Assembly (NCBI GenBank): GCA_018806915.1 | Contig: JAGKQI010000047.1 | Location: 1,240,001-1,304,000 of the forward strand | Direction: 5' to 3' | DNA from: Phytophthora colocasiae | Lineage: Eukaryota > Oomycota > Peronosporomycetes > Peronosporales > Peronosporaceae | DNA length: 64,000 nt | Shown here: positions 51,960 through 63,017 of the stretch, piece after piece | How the letters are laid out: the number at the start of each line of letters is the position of its first letter | How positions within the stretch are numbered: position 1 is the first letter of the stretch | Program-made: the position numbers and the translations under genes | Notes under the pieces: model-generated | Told to the model about the DNA's origin: nothing | What the model saw: the letters and a program-made list of their open reading frames with translations, nothing else | Databases searched by the model: none

Positions 51960-54900
51960 ATGATGCCCACTGGCGGACCGTCGTCCCCTACTACAACCAG
52001 TCCAGCCACCACTGCGCCCTCCTCCAGTTCTTCCGGGTCTGCTGCGTCGCTTTTAACCTCTTCCGGCTCCAGTTCGTCCTCTTCCGATGGCACAGCGTTG
52101 CTTACCACGTGCCTCTCCACTATCGTCACGTACGACTACAACTACGCGCTATGCGTCATGAATTCAGGCTTCTTCGAGCTGGACTCGTCTCCTTTCGGGG
52201 ACGCCACGTCCACTGCCATCTCGCTTCCTTCTGGCTCGAGTGCGAGTGGATCTACAACTGTAGACGCTTCTGGCTCCTGTACGCTAATGTGTACTAAACC
52301 AACACTGTCAGCTTCCAGCTCGTGCTGCTCGGCAGCCAGTACAGTCATGAGTTGCAAGCAGTCGTCGTCCAGTATCGACTACTGCAAATCTGTTATTGAA
52401 GACACAGTGGCTGAGAGTCAGCAGTGCGGTCTCTCGTCAGAGAACACTGCTCTAATTGTGTGTACAGCCATCATTGTGGCTTTCTTCACTGCTGTGATGA
52501 TCGCAGCTAGGATATATGCCAAGAAACGAGCGGCTGCAGCGTTCGAAGGCGGTGCTGTCGAGTCTAGACTGGCGCTGGCAAGTAGAGCAACGTGGGAAGC
52601 AGTGTTGGCTGCTTGGAGACAGGTGACCAACCTCATCTGGAAGAACCTGATCATCCGGCGACGTAAACCCGTGTCATTTGTTTTTGAGCTGTTTCTTCCA
52701 GTTATATTGACATTTGCCCTGGTGTTTATTGCCAACCTGGACTCGATCTTCGGCACAGGAGATAATTACACAAGCTCATCAGAGGCAGCAACTACATCGG
52801 ATACGATCCTGTGTACTGGCTTGGACTCTTTGGCGTTTACAGACTACGGTGCATTGAGTACCAACATGTCGACGTTCTACAGCAGTGGGCAGAGTGTCAT
52901 TGGCCTCTTTCTGCTGATCAGCTACATCAAGTTTGTATCTACGACAACAACCACGATGGTTGTTGAGAAGGAGACGAGGATTCGAGAGGTCATGAAGATC
53001 ATGGGGCTGTCAAACTTCACGCTGCTCTGTTCCTGGTGCCTCACAACGGCGATTTTGGCGACGCCGCTTGCGTTTATTATTGCCGCAGAGCTGAAGTTTG
53101 GCCAGGTGTTTCCGATGACAGAGTATGCGACGCTTGTTTTCCTGTTCTGGTCGCTGAGTTTGTCTATTGTGAGCTTCAGCTACTTCATCACACCGTTCTT
53201 CAGTAAGTCCCGAGCAGCCTCTATTGCGTCTGTGCTGCTGTGGCTGGTGCTGTTCTTCCCGTTTTTCTCCGTCATGTCGAAGCCCAATTCGTCCAAGTAT
53301 CTAGGTGCCCTTGCACCACCCACTGCATTTGCGTTGGGTATTGACGACTTGGTGCGTCGTGCACAGCTTGGCAGAGGTCTGGCGTACGCGATGGGATTGG
53401 TGGAGTCTCCTATCACGGTTCCCTCTGCTTTTTCGATGAGTTGGTTTCTGATTTTGGACTCGTTCATTCTGGTTGCTCTAGGCTGGTATTTCGACAACGT
53501 GATCCCGCAAGAATTTGGCGTTCGTAAACCGTGGAACTTCCTTTTCGTGAAGGAGTATTGGATTCCTTGCACGGGGAATAGCAGCGATAAGGAAGTTATG
53601 GTGCTGGAATCCCCCAGCACAGCCTCATCACCTCAAACGGATTACGTTTTCGCATCACCTCGTGGAATGCGACTGTTACACCAAACTTCGTCGGACGGCT
53701 CTATCGTGATGATGAAGGACCGACCTGGACTTGTGGCTTCTGTAGAGCCGGTCAATGCCGTGCTTTCAGAACAGGAGCGCAAGGGAACATGCCTTCAGAT
53801 TCAAGGTCTTCGCAAGGAGTTTCCGTCAGACGATGGAGAGATGAAGGTAGCTGTACAAGGATTGAACCTTACTTTGTACGCCGGTCAGATCTCTGCTTTG
53901 CTTGGACACAACGGTGCAGGAAAGACAACGACGATATCGATGTTGACGGGGCTCATCCCGCCTACGTCAGGGGATGCAACGCTTTACGGCCGCTCTGTTA
54001 ACACAGACTTCAACGAGCTTCGTCAGATCATGGGAATTTGTCCTCAGCATGACGTGCTTTTCAACGAGTTGACTGTGGAGGAGCATTTGCTGCTCTTTGG
54101 GACGATGAAGCACGTTCCATATGGTAATCTGAAGGAAGAAGTGGAGCGTATGATTCGAGAAGTTGGACTGGTGGAGAAGAGAAAAGTCGCTGCAAGGAAT
54201 CTCTCTGGAGGTCAGAAGCGCAAGCTGAGCGTAGCTTTGGCGTTCATGGGAGATAGCAAGCTGGTCTTCCTGGATGAACCCACATCTGGCATGGATCCGT
54301 ACTCTCGTCGCTTTACGTGGAACTTGCTACAGCGAAACCGCGACGACCGTGTCATTGTTCTCACGACGCACTTCATGGATGAAGCTGACATTCTTGGTGA
54401 CAGGATTGCTATTATGGCGGACGGGCAGCTTTGTTGTGCTGGGAGTTCACTTTTCCTGAAGAACCGGTATGGTGCTGGGTACAACCTGACCATGATCAAG
54501 GCTCCTGGATGCAACGTGGAGGCAGTTGGTACTTTCCTACGCAATTTTGTGCCCGAGGCTAAATGCTTGAGCAACTTTGGCTCTGAGGTTGTGTTCCAGC
54601 TTCCGTCTAAGTCTTCCGGAGTGTTTTCGACGATGCTGCAAGTCCTTGATGACGAGAAGCATGGATTGCGCATAGTTCAGTATGGAGTTAGCGTCACGAC
54701 GTTGGAAGAGGTGTTTTTACGCATCTCACAGGACCGCGAGGAAGAAGCTGCTATGGGCATTGCGGTTTGCGGGCTCGAGGCTGTGGACCAAATTCGTAAG
54801 ACGTCAGCAACTTCAGCGAATTCTCGAGGCACTCTGACGGGTCCAATTTCGTCTGAAATGACCAACCGTGCAACATTGTGGAGCCAATACACTGCTCTGT

Positions 54901-57431
54901 TGACGAAGCGTGTGCGTATTGCGAAGAGGGACAAAAAGAACCTTCTGAATGCTGTTTGCATCCCGCTACTCTTTTTGATCATCCTGGTTTCGCTTCCGGA
55001 AATCGACGTGGCCAGTTTTATGACGACAAGTGACTATGCTACGGAGCTCGCGACTTCTTCTCGTCAGGGCAGGTGCTCCAGTGCGAACTTCACGTTGGTG
55101 ACGGTCCCAAGTTCTTGCGACAGCTACAGTTTCAACTACTGTGAACTTGGCGTGATTGATTGCAACCCGTCAACATGTTGCGATAAAACAAATGTGGAGT
55201 CTCCCTACTACGCATGCAATATGTGTGATGGAACCTCGTCGTCCAACCCGGTTACCCCGTGCTACAACAAATACTGTCTCGACCAAGACGGCGCGAAACT
55301 CCAGGCCACTTTGAACGCTTTCCTGACTTCCGTCGTGGTGATGCTGGCGTTTGCGTTTGTTCCGGCTGCTATTGTGGCATTCATTGTCCGCGAGAAGAAC
55401 CCTATCCAGAACGCGAAGAGTTTGCAGCTCATTTGTGGTGCCAATGTGTCGGCTTACTGGTTATCAACATGGACGCACGACATCGTTATCATGATGGTGA
55501 CTGTCATTGCCGCCATGATCATGGTTCCGTTGTCTGACCGGACACTAACTAGTTCGATGGAGGTATGGGGAGTTGTGTGCTTGGTTGGCTCGCACGCTTT
55601 GGCCGTGATTCCAATGGCGTATCTGTTCTCATTCAAGTTCAAGAAGCATGCTGTAGCCCAGACGTCGTTGCTCGTGTTTGCACTTTGCACGGGCGGTTTA
55701 CTGAGTATTTTCTCGTTCCTGTGCCGACTCATCGACTTCGACTTGACCCCAGGGAATTCGTCCGACAACTTAACTTTGTCGTCTCTTGACAGAAACTACC
55801 TCCGATGGATTTTCCTGCTTTTCCCGGGCTACAGTTTGAACAACGGCATTTACGAAATTGCCACACGGAAGCTCAGTCGAAGCGCCTTGTATGGGAGTAG
55901 CAGTGACACGGTTGCCCCACCATCGTTTTTTGGGCTCTGGGAAGGCCTAGGAACAGACTACACGTGCACTTCATGCTGGGACGCAGGTAGCGGAGAGACT
56001 TGCTGTGTCCGCAACGTGTTCGATCTTGATGTGGCTGGAGCTCCTGTCGCCTACGCAGTGGTTGAAATTGTGCTCTTTATGCTGTTGGTATTTATTGTCG
56101 AAACACGCAGTTTGTCGTGGCGTCCGGAAAAGCGATCGGAGTGGGCTCCTAATGAGGATGATGACGTGGCACGGGAACGTCAAAAAGTGGAGCGTTCGTT
56201 TCCGACGCAGAACGACAGTGTCTTCATTCGCAATTTACGCCAGCAATACGGTGATGGTGGGAAAGTTGCACTGGATAATTTGTGCCTGTCCATCACCAAG
56301 GGAGAATGCTTCGGGTACTTGGGCATCAATGGCGCTGGCAAGTCAACAACTATGAAAGTACTGACGGGCGAGATTGCTCCAACAAACGGATTTGTGACTC
56401 TGGGTGGCTACGATTTATCTCGTGATCGGGATAAAGCTCGCCGTGTTGTTGGCTATTGTCCTCAGTTCGATTCTCTACACGACTTGCTTACTGTCGAAGA
56501 ACAGCTAGAGCTGTACGCTCGACTCAAGGGAATTCCTAGCAACCGTGTTCAAAAGGCTGTTGATCAGAAAATCGAAGAGGTGGGGCTCACTGAGTATCGC
56601 ACGAAGTTGACGCGAGGTCTCAGTGGAGGAAACAAGCGGAAACTCTCGACTGCAATCGCCTTGATTGGTTCGCCGAGCATCATCTTCCTGGACGAACCTT
56701 CAACGGGAGTGGATCCGAGCTCACGAAGGAAAATGTGGGATGTTATTGCCAACGTTTGTGCAGCGAAGGAGTCGTGTGTGGTCCTCACGACCCATAGTAT
56801 GGAGGAGTGTGAAGCTCTTTGCACTCGTGTTGGAATCCTGGTGAGTGGAAAGCTGAAATGTCTTGGAAGTGTTGAACATCTGAAGCAAAAGTTCGGTCGA
56901 GGATATATCGTGGAAGTGAAACTTCGGGAGCCAAGTACGTCGTCAGTGGGAAGATTGCAGCTTGAGGTGTATCGCATCCTTGGAGGCAACTGTGCTGGTA
57001 TTTCACAGGACCAAGTCGTCAGTTTGTGCTTATCGCTTGGAGTTCCGAACCGTGCACATGAAATTACAAACGGTGAAGGCAACGGCAGTGTGCTCAGCAG
57101 CTACCTAGACACATCTGGCATAATTCCCATTGACGTTTTTTGCGCGTGGTGGCACACAGAGAACATGGGCTCTGCGTTACAAGAGTTTTTCCAGTCCAAG
57201 TTCCAAGGCAGCCAGCTGATTGAACATCAAGGCGGCCACTTCCGGTTCCAGGTCCCGAAGCAGTCGCTGCGGCCGTACGCGATCTTTGGTCTGTTAGAAG
57301 AGAACAAGGAACAGCTGCATGTGAGCGAGTACGGCGTGAGCGAGACGTCCCTGGAACACATTTTCAACACGATGGCCGCCCAGCAAGGAGAAGAGCAACT
57401 GTTAGGCAGTGCTCGATATCGCGGAGACTAG
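51960..57431 (+). CDS. ABCA-type full-size ABC transporter with N-terminal extension
   Basis: 1823 residues from ATG 51960, single exon. Layout: Ser/Thr-rich, Cys-containing lead (about 1-165), an extra membrane segment (ALIVCTAIIVAFFTAVMIAA), then the standard ABCA start (IWKNLIIRRRKPVSFVFELF), TMD1 with about six spans, NBD1 (Walker A GHNGAGKTT, signature LSGGQKRKLS, Walker B LVFLDEPTSGMDP), TMD2 with a large Cys-rich outer loop (about 1020-1100), NBD2 (GINGAGKST, LSGGNKRKLS, IIFLDEPSTGVDP) and the C-terminal regulatory part ending QGEEQLLGSARYRGD. Both NBDs have all catalytic motifs, so it should be active. ABCA proteins move lipids across membranes. The N-terminal extension is not part of the common family layout. 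Confidence 0.93.
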   Translation: MMPTGGPSSPTTTSPATTAPSSSSSGSAASLLTSSGSSSSSSDGTALLTTCLSTIVTYDYNYALCVMNSGFFELDSSPFGDATSTAISLPSGSSASGSTTVDASGSCTLMCTKPTLSASSSCCSAASTVMSCKQSSSSIDYCKSVIEDTVAESQQCGLSSENTALIVCTAIIVAFFTAVMIAARIYAKKRAAAAFEGGAVESRLALASRATWEAVLAAWRQVTNLIWKNLIIRRRKPVSFVFELFLPVILTFALVFIANLDSIFGTGDNYTSSSEAATTSDTILCTGLDSLAFTDYGALSTNMSTFYSSGQSVIGLFLLISYIKFVSTTTTTMVVEKETRIREVMKIMGLSNFTLLCSWCLTTAILATPLAFIIAAELKFGQVFPMTEYATLVFLFWSLSLSIVSFSYFITPFFSKSRAASIASVLLWLVLFFPFFSVMSKPNSSKYLGALAPPTAFALGIDDLVRRAQLGRGLAYAMGLVESPITVPSAFSMSWFLILDSFILVALGWYFDNVIPQEFGVRKPWNFLFVKEYWIPCTGNSSDKEVMVLESPSTASSPQTDYVFASPRGMRLLHQTSSDGSIVMMKDRPGLVASVEPVNAVLSEQERKGTCLQIQGLRKEFPSDDGEMKVAVQGLNLTLYAGQISALLGHNGAGKTTTISMLTGLIPPTSGDATLYGRSVNTDFNELRQIMGICPQHDVLFNELTVEEHLLLFGTMKHVPYGNLKEEVERMIREVGLVEKRKVAARNLSGGQKRKLSVALAFMGDSKLVFLDEPTSGMDPYSRRFTWNLLQRNRDDRVIVLTTHFMDEADILGDRIAIMADGQLCCAGSSLFLKNRYGAGYNLTMIKAPGCNVEAVGTFLRNFVPEAKCLSNFGSEVVFQLPSKSSGVFSTMLQVLDDEKHGLRIVQYGVSVTTLEEVFLRISQDREEEAAMGIAVCGLEAVDQIRKTSATSANSRGTLTGPISSEMTNRATLWSQYTALLTKRVRIAKRDKKNLLNAVCIPLLFLIILVSLPEIDVASFMTTSDYATELATSSRQGRCSSANFTLVTVPSSCDSYSFNYCELGVIDCNPSTCCDKTNVESPYYACNMCDGTSSSNPVTPCYNKYCLDQDGAKLQATLNAFLTSVVVMLAFAFVPAAIVAFIVREKNPIQNAKSLQLICGANVSAYWLSTWTHDIVIMMVTVIAAMIMVPLSDRTLTSSMEVWGVVCLVGSHALAVIPMAYLFSFKFKKHAVAQTSLLVFALCTGGLLSIFSFLCRLIDFDLTPGNSSDNLTLSSLDRNYLRWIFLLFPGYSLNNGIYEIATRKLSRSALYGSSSDTVAPPSFFGLWEGLGTDYTCTSCWDAGSGETCCVRNVFDLDVAGAPVAYAVVEIVLFMLLVFIVETRSLSWRPEKRSEWAPNEDDDVARERQKVERSFPTQNDSVFIRNLRQQYGDGGKVALDNLCLSITKGECFGYLGINGAGKSTTMKVLTGEIAPTNGFVTLGGYDLSRDRDKARRVVGYCPQFDSLHDLLTVEEQLELYARLKGIPSNRVQKAVDQKIEEVGLTEYRTKLTRGLSGGNKRKLSTAIALIGSPSIIFLDEPSTGVDPSSRRKMWDVIANVCAAKESCVVLTTHSMEECEALCTRVGILVSGKLKCLGSVEHLKQKFGRGYIVEVKLREPSTSSVGRLQLEVYRILGGNCAGISQDQVVSLCLSLGVPNRAHEITNGEGNGSVLSSYLDTSGIIPIDVFCAWWHTENMGSALQEFFQSKFQGSQLIEHQGGHFRFQVPKQSLRPYAIFGLLEENKEQLHVSEYGVSETSLEHIFNTMAAQQGEEQLLGSARYRGD

Positions 57432-58410
57432 TAATCCATCACGTACAATACTAATTGAATGGAGAGATACTCTTTAGAGTCTGTGTTTCTTAGTAACAAT
57501 ACGTGTGATTCAGCCATCCCGCAAAGTGTGAACGATCTAAATTTCTGTTTCGATAGATTCTCACAAAGTGCTCAGCAGTAAAATATCCCTGTTCGCCTTG
57601 CCAGAAGCAACTCCACCCGTAGATTTCCGCTAGGAAGAACTGAGTCTGTTGTAAAATTTAAATTTTACAAACAAATTATCTTGTCGTGACGTGGTTGTAA
57701 TTCATCGAAGGAGTACAAAGTCACGTAACTTTGATTCATATCGTAAGTAGAAAATCTCTGGGCATTTAATGAACATTCTGTCATGTCAGACGAAATAGTC
57801 AAATAGCTTGCAGTATGTCGATGTGAATCATCTGTTGAAATTAAATACACTCATGGTAATACCGGTAAACATGCTGTCGTTAATGGAGACCTTTGATATG
57901 CTATGTACCTACGTTGAGATCAAAATGAAGAATGAGGGAGGTAGGCTAGGCAGATACTGTACTCATGTCAGCCTTAGTCATTGTGTTACAGTGCGCGCCA
58001 AATCGATAGGACCCCCCCTGAAAATGCCCATAACTCAGTCAGTTTTTATCATTTTAAGTTGCGGTTTTGACAGTAGATCCATAACACGGTAAGAAAGGAC
58101 CTACGGGCGTTTGTTTTAGCGTTTTTGCACCCTAAAGTATGGCTCCCATACAAAAAACTGTTTTTTGCCAAACGACACAATTTAGGACCCCCATGCTTCA
58201 ATACAAATCCCTATACTAAATAAAACCCGCTCAAAATGATATGACTGGGGATTTGTATGGGGACATGTTCTAAACCTCTGTAGAGTGAAGGTGAGTGCAG
58301 GTATCATGGCTCTGAATTACACAGAACATTGATAATAGATAAGTGCATGTTTGGTAGAGATCATTTACGCTTTAGAGAGTTCTTATGCAAGGTTTCTGTG
58401 TTGACGACAT
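57432..58410. other. Intergenic accessory sequence
   Basis: No gene. 57980-58260 is a T/A- and C-run-rich stretch with no coding potential that could be part of a decayed repeat. Confidence 0.35.
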
Positions 58411-58541
58411 AAAATGACTAGCAGTAATCTTTGCTTGCGTGCAGTGGCAAATCTTTGATCGTGCAAGTTGTATGCTGTATGTATCTACAGAGTACATCGA
58501 CAACAGAAATTGTATAGTGCCTATTTCGAAGTATTCATGCT
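58411..58541. repeat. Left arm of inverted repeat next to the effector
   Basis: 131 bp, the reverse complement of 59027-59150 with about 93% identity: two small insertions (5 nt and 2 nt) and a few substitutions. Arms are 485 bp apart. Confidence 0.85.
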
Positions 58542-59026
58542 GGCTAATAAGAAATACGATATGGGGCTGAAAGACGACGATGCTCTGGGTTTAATGCTTG
58601 AGTGTGGAGATGTTCCTGCATTTTTTAAAGAGGTTCGAGTTGTGAGAATGCATTTTGAGAATGAGTTGTTTTGATCGAACATACATCTCTTGGTAAATTC
58701 TGTAATGAAAGACAAAATGTAAGTACCTGTGTGTTATGGTGGGGGGTCCATTCGTTCCCTCCTTTATGCATTCGAGGTGTTGAGGCAAGCATAATGAAGT
58801 TTTTTCTGTATGATCGTTGGTATTCGAGGTGGATATTGATGGTATCCAATCTGTTTCTATGCTGAAAAACGGCAATGAACCAGAGCGATGTGTTAATTGC
58901 GGACGTTAGAGCTCTTCTTCGCGAAGAATAGCACCGTGTGGCTGCGATGGGCTGTGAAATTGGGTTCCGGAAGGCGATTAATCTAGAAGTTCTACACTCT
59001 TGCTAACTACCAACGGTCGAACGACA
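58542..59026. other. Spacer between inverted repeat arms
   Basis: A forward frame 58468-58674 runs from the left arm into the spacer and ends with about 45 residues (MLANKKYDMGLKDDDALGLM) of unknown family. No full gene. Confidence 0.3.
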
Positions 59027-59150
59027 AGCATGAATACTTCGAAATAGGCACTATACAATTTCTGATGTACTCTAGATACATACAGCATACAACTTGCACG
59101 ATCGAAGATTTGCCACTGCACGCAAGCAAAGATTACTGCAAGTCGTTAAT
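59027..59150. repeat. Right arm of inverted repeat, upstream of the effector
   Basis: About 124 bp, inverted copy of 58411-58541. It lies 128-250 bp before the effector start codon, so it is likely part of the effector promoter or 5' UTR. Confidence 0.85.
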
Positions 59151-59277
59151 TAACACAATGACTAAGGCTGACATGAATACAGAAACGACAAGAGTGTCTA
59201 GCGTACCTCCATCAATGGTGCCATTTTCCATTTCGCTTCCAACTAGCAACCTCTCAAGTCTTCAAGCAATTCAAACC

Positions 59278-59661
59278 ATGCGTCTGTCCTTCATACTGCC
59301 CGCTGTGATGGCTGCCATCTACTGCACGACGTGTAACGCAACTGCGAACGCCAATCAAAACAAGATGTCCATGGTGCACTCGCTCGATACACGACTGGGC
59401 GATGATGCTGGTGGCAGAGGATTTCTTCGGAAGCACCAACAGAGAGATTCCGAATCGGAAGAACGCATGTTAGAGAAGGTTACAGCAAAACTATTGGCCA
59501 AGTTAATTATTGCGGATCCTACGAAGGCAACTTCCACTTACAACAAGTGGGAGAAGAAGTATACTCTGTCGGAACTAACCAAGCTCTTGACGTCCAAGAA
59601 GAAAGGGAAATACGATCAGGTACTCAACGGCTACGCGATCCACCTGGATCTCGCGGCGTGA
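59278..59661 (+). CDS. RxLR-type secreted effector, degenerate RxLR
   Basis: 127 residues from ATG 59278. Signal peptide MRLSFILPAVMAAIYCTTCN is followed by a short linker. The host-targeting region has GFLRKH at about residues 43-48, where a canonical RxLR would have Arg in place of the first Gly (RGFLR), followed by an EER motif (SESEER). The C-terminal about 65 residues are helical and charged, with W and Y positions (STYNKWEKKYTLSELTKLLT) as in WY-type effectors. The open frame extends upstream to 59065, but the signal peptide marks this Met as the start. It is expected to be secreted during infection and act in the plant cell; its target is unknown. The frame is intact, so it may be functional. 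Confidence 0.85.
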   Translation: MRLSFILPAVMAAIYCTTCNATANANQNKMSMVHSLDTRLGDDAGGRGFLRKHQQRDSESEERMLEKVTAKLLAKLIIADPTKATSTYNKWEKKYTLSELTKLLTSKKKGKYDQVLNGYAIHLDLAA

Positions 59662-60143
59662 TTTCGTCTCTACTGGAAGACTACTACTGGAGTACAAATT
59701 GGTTCCAGAATAAAATCAATTACAAGTTCTCCTTCTGTCCTGCTGTAAACATTGTCTTCTGTTCATCTAGGTACGGTAAGCAGATCTTGGAGATCGCAAA
59801 CGAGTACGGCGGATCACAATTGATAAAAGTCAAAGGCTTTATTCATCGCTACATAGAAATCAGTGCTTGCAAAATGACGGGGATTAATGTGCGTTTGCAG
59901 AAATCATCTGATCGGAGTGGGAATCAATTCACTTCTCTGCTGGGCGCTTCGCTGAACGAGTACAGTCGAGCTACCAGCTTGTAGTGTTCTGTAATGATTC
60001 TCCCATCATCACCACTACTGTGTCTTGTCTTGGTGGCTCTATTCGACGCAATTCATCATGAAGCTTCAGCCACAGGTTTTACACCCAGCACTATGACTTG
60101 AATTCAAGTAACTTTGACCTGCCTCATTGGTAGATTCTATATG
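59662..60143. other. Downstream of effector, up to MULE TIR
   Basis: A frame (59547-59984) crosses the effector stop in another phase and has no recognised domain. No gene seen. Confidence 0.35.
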
Positions 60144-60539
60144 GGTTCGTATACTGGTCGGCTCGTATTTCGGATCGTGTGTTAGGGCGGGTCGCCTTTT
60201 TTACAGATCGTCGTTTCGATCGTGCCTCTTCCTAACGGCATGGAATCCATGCCGCCCTTTTGGTCTGTGTGCACGAGTCGAGTACGAGGAGTCTGCCCGT
60301 GCCACCGCGTGGCGTTTGTCCGCGTCACTATGTGACGTTCTTCCATGGTGGTAAAAGGCAATGCAAATATCTACTGGCATAGAACTTCCTCGAATTGGAG
60401 CTCACATACCTTCGAACCTGAGTTTGAGCCCTCCTCCACACATACGCAACCTGTCTTATCGGTCTATCAAATATTCCTGTGCTGGAAGCAACGGAACGTT
60501 GTTGAGAATTTGTCTTCTAACTGCCATGGCAAGTCAAAT

Positions 60540-62114
60540 CGTGGACAGAGGAGGAAACCTCACAGCCCTAGCGACAGGAGAACGAGAGTTTGATACGACA
60601 CTGAATCATCGGGGATTCGAGTACACGCGTGCGTGGTATCGAACGTAAAGATGGTGTTCAGGTGCAAAGTAAACCGAAGCAAGAAATGCAAGGTACGTTT
60701 GGAGCTTAAACCTGCCGTGGAAGGATACACGTTGGTGAACGTACACACATGTGTCGAACCTCTGCGTTCATCGGCCGGTATAGAAGATTGTACAAAGGCG
60801 ATGAAAGAACGTATTGATACGCTGGCCATCTTTGACTTGACTCGTCTTGTACATGAGCTGTGGAAACAAGTCCGTTCAGAGTTCTACAAGGATGACGATA
60901 CAATTCGCAAAGGACTGTCGGAAGAACAAGTCTCCAGTCGTGTTTATCGTGCTCGGCAGAAACACTACGGCTCTCACATGCTAGAGCTTGTCGAGGTCCC
61001 ACCTCTCTCGATGGTAGAGGGTAAACCGCTGAGCTTTTTCCAGTTCCATGTATCGCGCCTTAATGCTGACCCCACCGCAAGCCTGACCGTCTCATTGGCT
61101 GGGCTCATCCAGAACTTCGACAACTATTGATGTATAATGGGGTATCGGTGTTTTCGACGACACCTTTCGTTGCGTGCCACCTGAGTTCAAACAGTGCATG
61201 GACATGATCAAGCGAGCAAGCTGTTCATTCCTGTATACTACGTCCTATGCAGTTCCAAAGCAAACGACATGTACTTCGACATTTTGGAGATGATCTACCG
61301 AGACACAGATGAAAAGCTCGAGCCGTGTGACGTTGTTTGCGACTTCGAGCTGCCGCTCATTCACGCTGTTGAAAAACAGTTTCCCAACACAGGCTGTTTG
61401 TTTTACTTGAAGCAGGCAGTCCGTAGACGCATGAGAGCTACGTACGGGATACCCGACCGGCAGGTTTGAATCGCAATGGAGAAAGGTGTCTTGGATGTAC
61501 TTACGGTGATTGATCCAAAATTAGTGTCCCGAGAGGGTATTCGATGGGTGAAACGTACAATTCGATCCCGGTGTATCCAAGCGGGCCTCTTATACTCTCG
61601 ATCCAAGTGGAAGTTGTTTTGGGGGTACTTTCGCGCTACGTGGATTGACCGGTACAACATTGAGTCGTGGAATGTTCATGGTCTCGAGAACAGCCTCGTT
61701 GCGAGGACAAACAATCCGCTTGAGCGATTCCATCGTGAGTTGAACCGCTCATTTCCAACCCCGCATCCCAACATTCCAACCTTTGTGCGTACAATTCGGA
61801 CCATCTCACAAGATTTTGTGACGAAGCTGTCGGACGTTGCTCAAGGCCGCCGAAAGAGAGGCAGAAAACGCAAAGCAAACAAACGGAAACATCACAGCGT
61901 TCTCGCAGCTCTGAGCAGCACAAAGAACATATTGATCTTCCATCGCCAGTGGTGTTCACTGAAGCTGACGCTGCGTCTGACTCCGAGAGTGAAATCGAAA
62001 TCTTCTGGCGATGACACAAACCGCAAAGACGACGATAAGAAGACTGAAAGCATTCCAGATACTTCCTACGAGCCCACGGAGTATTGCAGGGCTCTCCAAA
62101 TAAGTAGGGATTAG
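60540..62114 (+). pseudogene. MULE transposase (FLYWCH type), frameshifted
   Basis: Frame 60361-60648 ends with the start of a FLYWCH-like finger (GFEYTRAWYRT), which continues in 60633-61130 (MVFRCKVNRSKKCKVRLELK ... VNVHTC). The catalytic domain follows around 61194-61469 (SKLFIPVYYVLCSSKANDMYFD, CDFELPLIHAVEKQFP, GCLFYLKQAVRRRM). The C-terminal motif ARTNNPLERFHRELNRSF is in 61476-62114, and a basic nuclear-type tail (GRRKRGRKRKANKRK). Frame changes at about 60650 and 61140 and a stop at 61467 break it. The protein C-terminus is interrupted by the hAT insertion. Confidence 0.8.
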
Positions 62115-63017
62115 GGATTGGCGGGGCTGGAGGCGTCTCAATCCCTTATTGATGAACGTACCCTTAATTGACAATATTATTGTCAACTTCAACTTATAGG
62201 ATACTATAAAGATCCGGTAAGAGTCGAGGAGTAAAGCAGTCCTCGAAACCTCTCCCGGTGGGCGTTATACCGTGCCGGGGACCACAGTCACTCTCATGCT
62301 GGCATTTCCGATTTTGCGAACCAAGTCCAACACTCTTCTACTCAACTTGTTCACCCTCGTCATCCATGGCTACCTTAGACCCTGGTCTCTCGAACAAGGA
62401 GATCTGTTCGTTGATGTATCGAGACCAAACAAGCGGAGGAAGAACCTGCAACGGATGCAACACCTTCATCTTTCAGGACCGAAGTCGCTGCAAAATCTGC
62501 CAGTAAGAAGGCAAAACGGCGCCGTATCCAAGAAGAACCGGAAACCAACTTGGAGACATCAGGCAAAAAACGACGGCGTACAGGAAAAGAAGTGATGGAG
62601 TCGATCAACATTCGAGCTGCACTGCGCGTAAAGGAGGCATCAATATACTCGAATCTCACGTGGCTGCCAGCCACTTCGGTACAAGTAGAGCGTCTTTTCT
62701 CCAAGATTAAGTGCATGCTGGGGTATCTTCGGAAAAGCATCAGTCATGAGACGCTCGAGACCTTACTTTACCTGAAGATGAACTGGGACTTAGTGACGGA
62801 CGAAGTGATTTCGAACGCCGTGAAACGCGCAGTTGAGGACGACAACGAAGAAGAAGCAGATCTCTAAAACCGTAGTTCTTAATCTGTAAGAAGTAGATAG
62901 AGACCCCCTTTTCAATAATTGCGTAAGTGCCAAATATTGAGATGGCCGCTCCCTCCCTTATTGTCCCCCTACAATAATACCCCTTTTTCAATAACAATAC
63001 ATTTTTGGAGACCCCTG
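62087..63017. mobile_element. hAT element nested in MULE coding end
   Basis: Left tip CAGGGCTCTCCAAA (62087-62100) and right tip, reverse-complemented, CAGGGGTCTCCAAA (63004-63017). The 9-nt sequence GGAGTATTG lies directly outside both ends (62078-62086 and 63018-63026); hAT elements normally duplicate 8 bp, so one of these bases may be chance. The interior holds start and end pieces of a hAT transposase. Without the insertion the MULE frame reads EPTEYCDDVESNC and ends at a stop about ten codons on. Confidence 0.85.
62369..62867 (+). pseudogene. hAT transposase, internally deleted
   Basis: A start piece (MATLDPGLSNKEICSLMYRD) carries a Cys pair motif (CNGCNTFIFQDRSRCKIC), possibly a zinc finger. 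After a change of frame near 62500 comes a basic linker (SGKKRRRTGKEVMESI) and the hAT C-terminal dimerisation domain (TSVQVERLFSKIKCMLGYLR, LETLLYLKMNWDL). The catalytic middle is absent. It cannot encode active transposase; the element would need help from a related copy. Confidence 0.75.
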
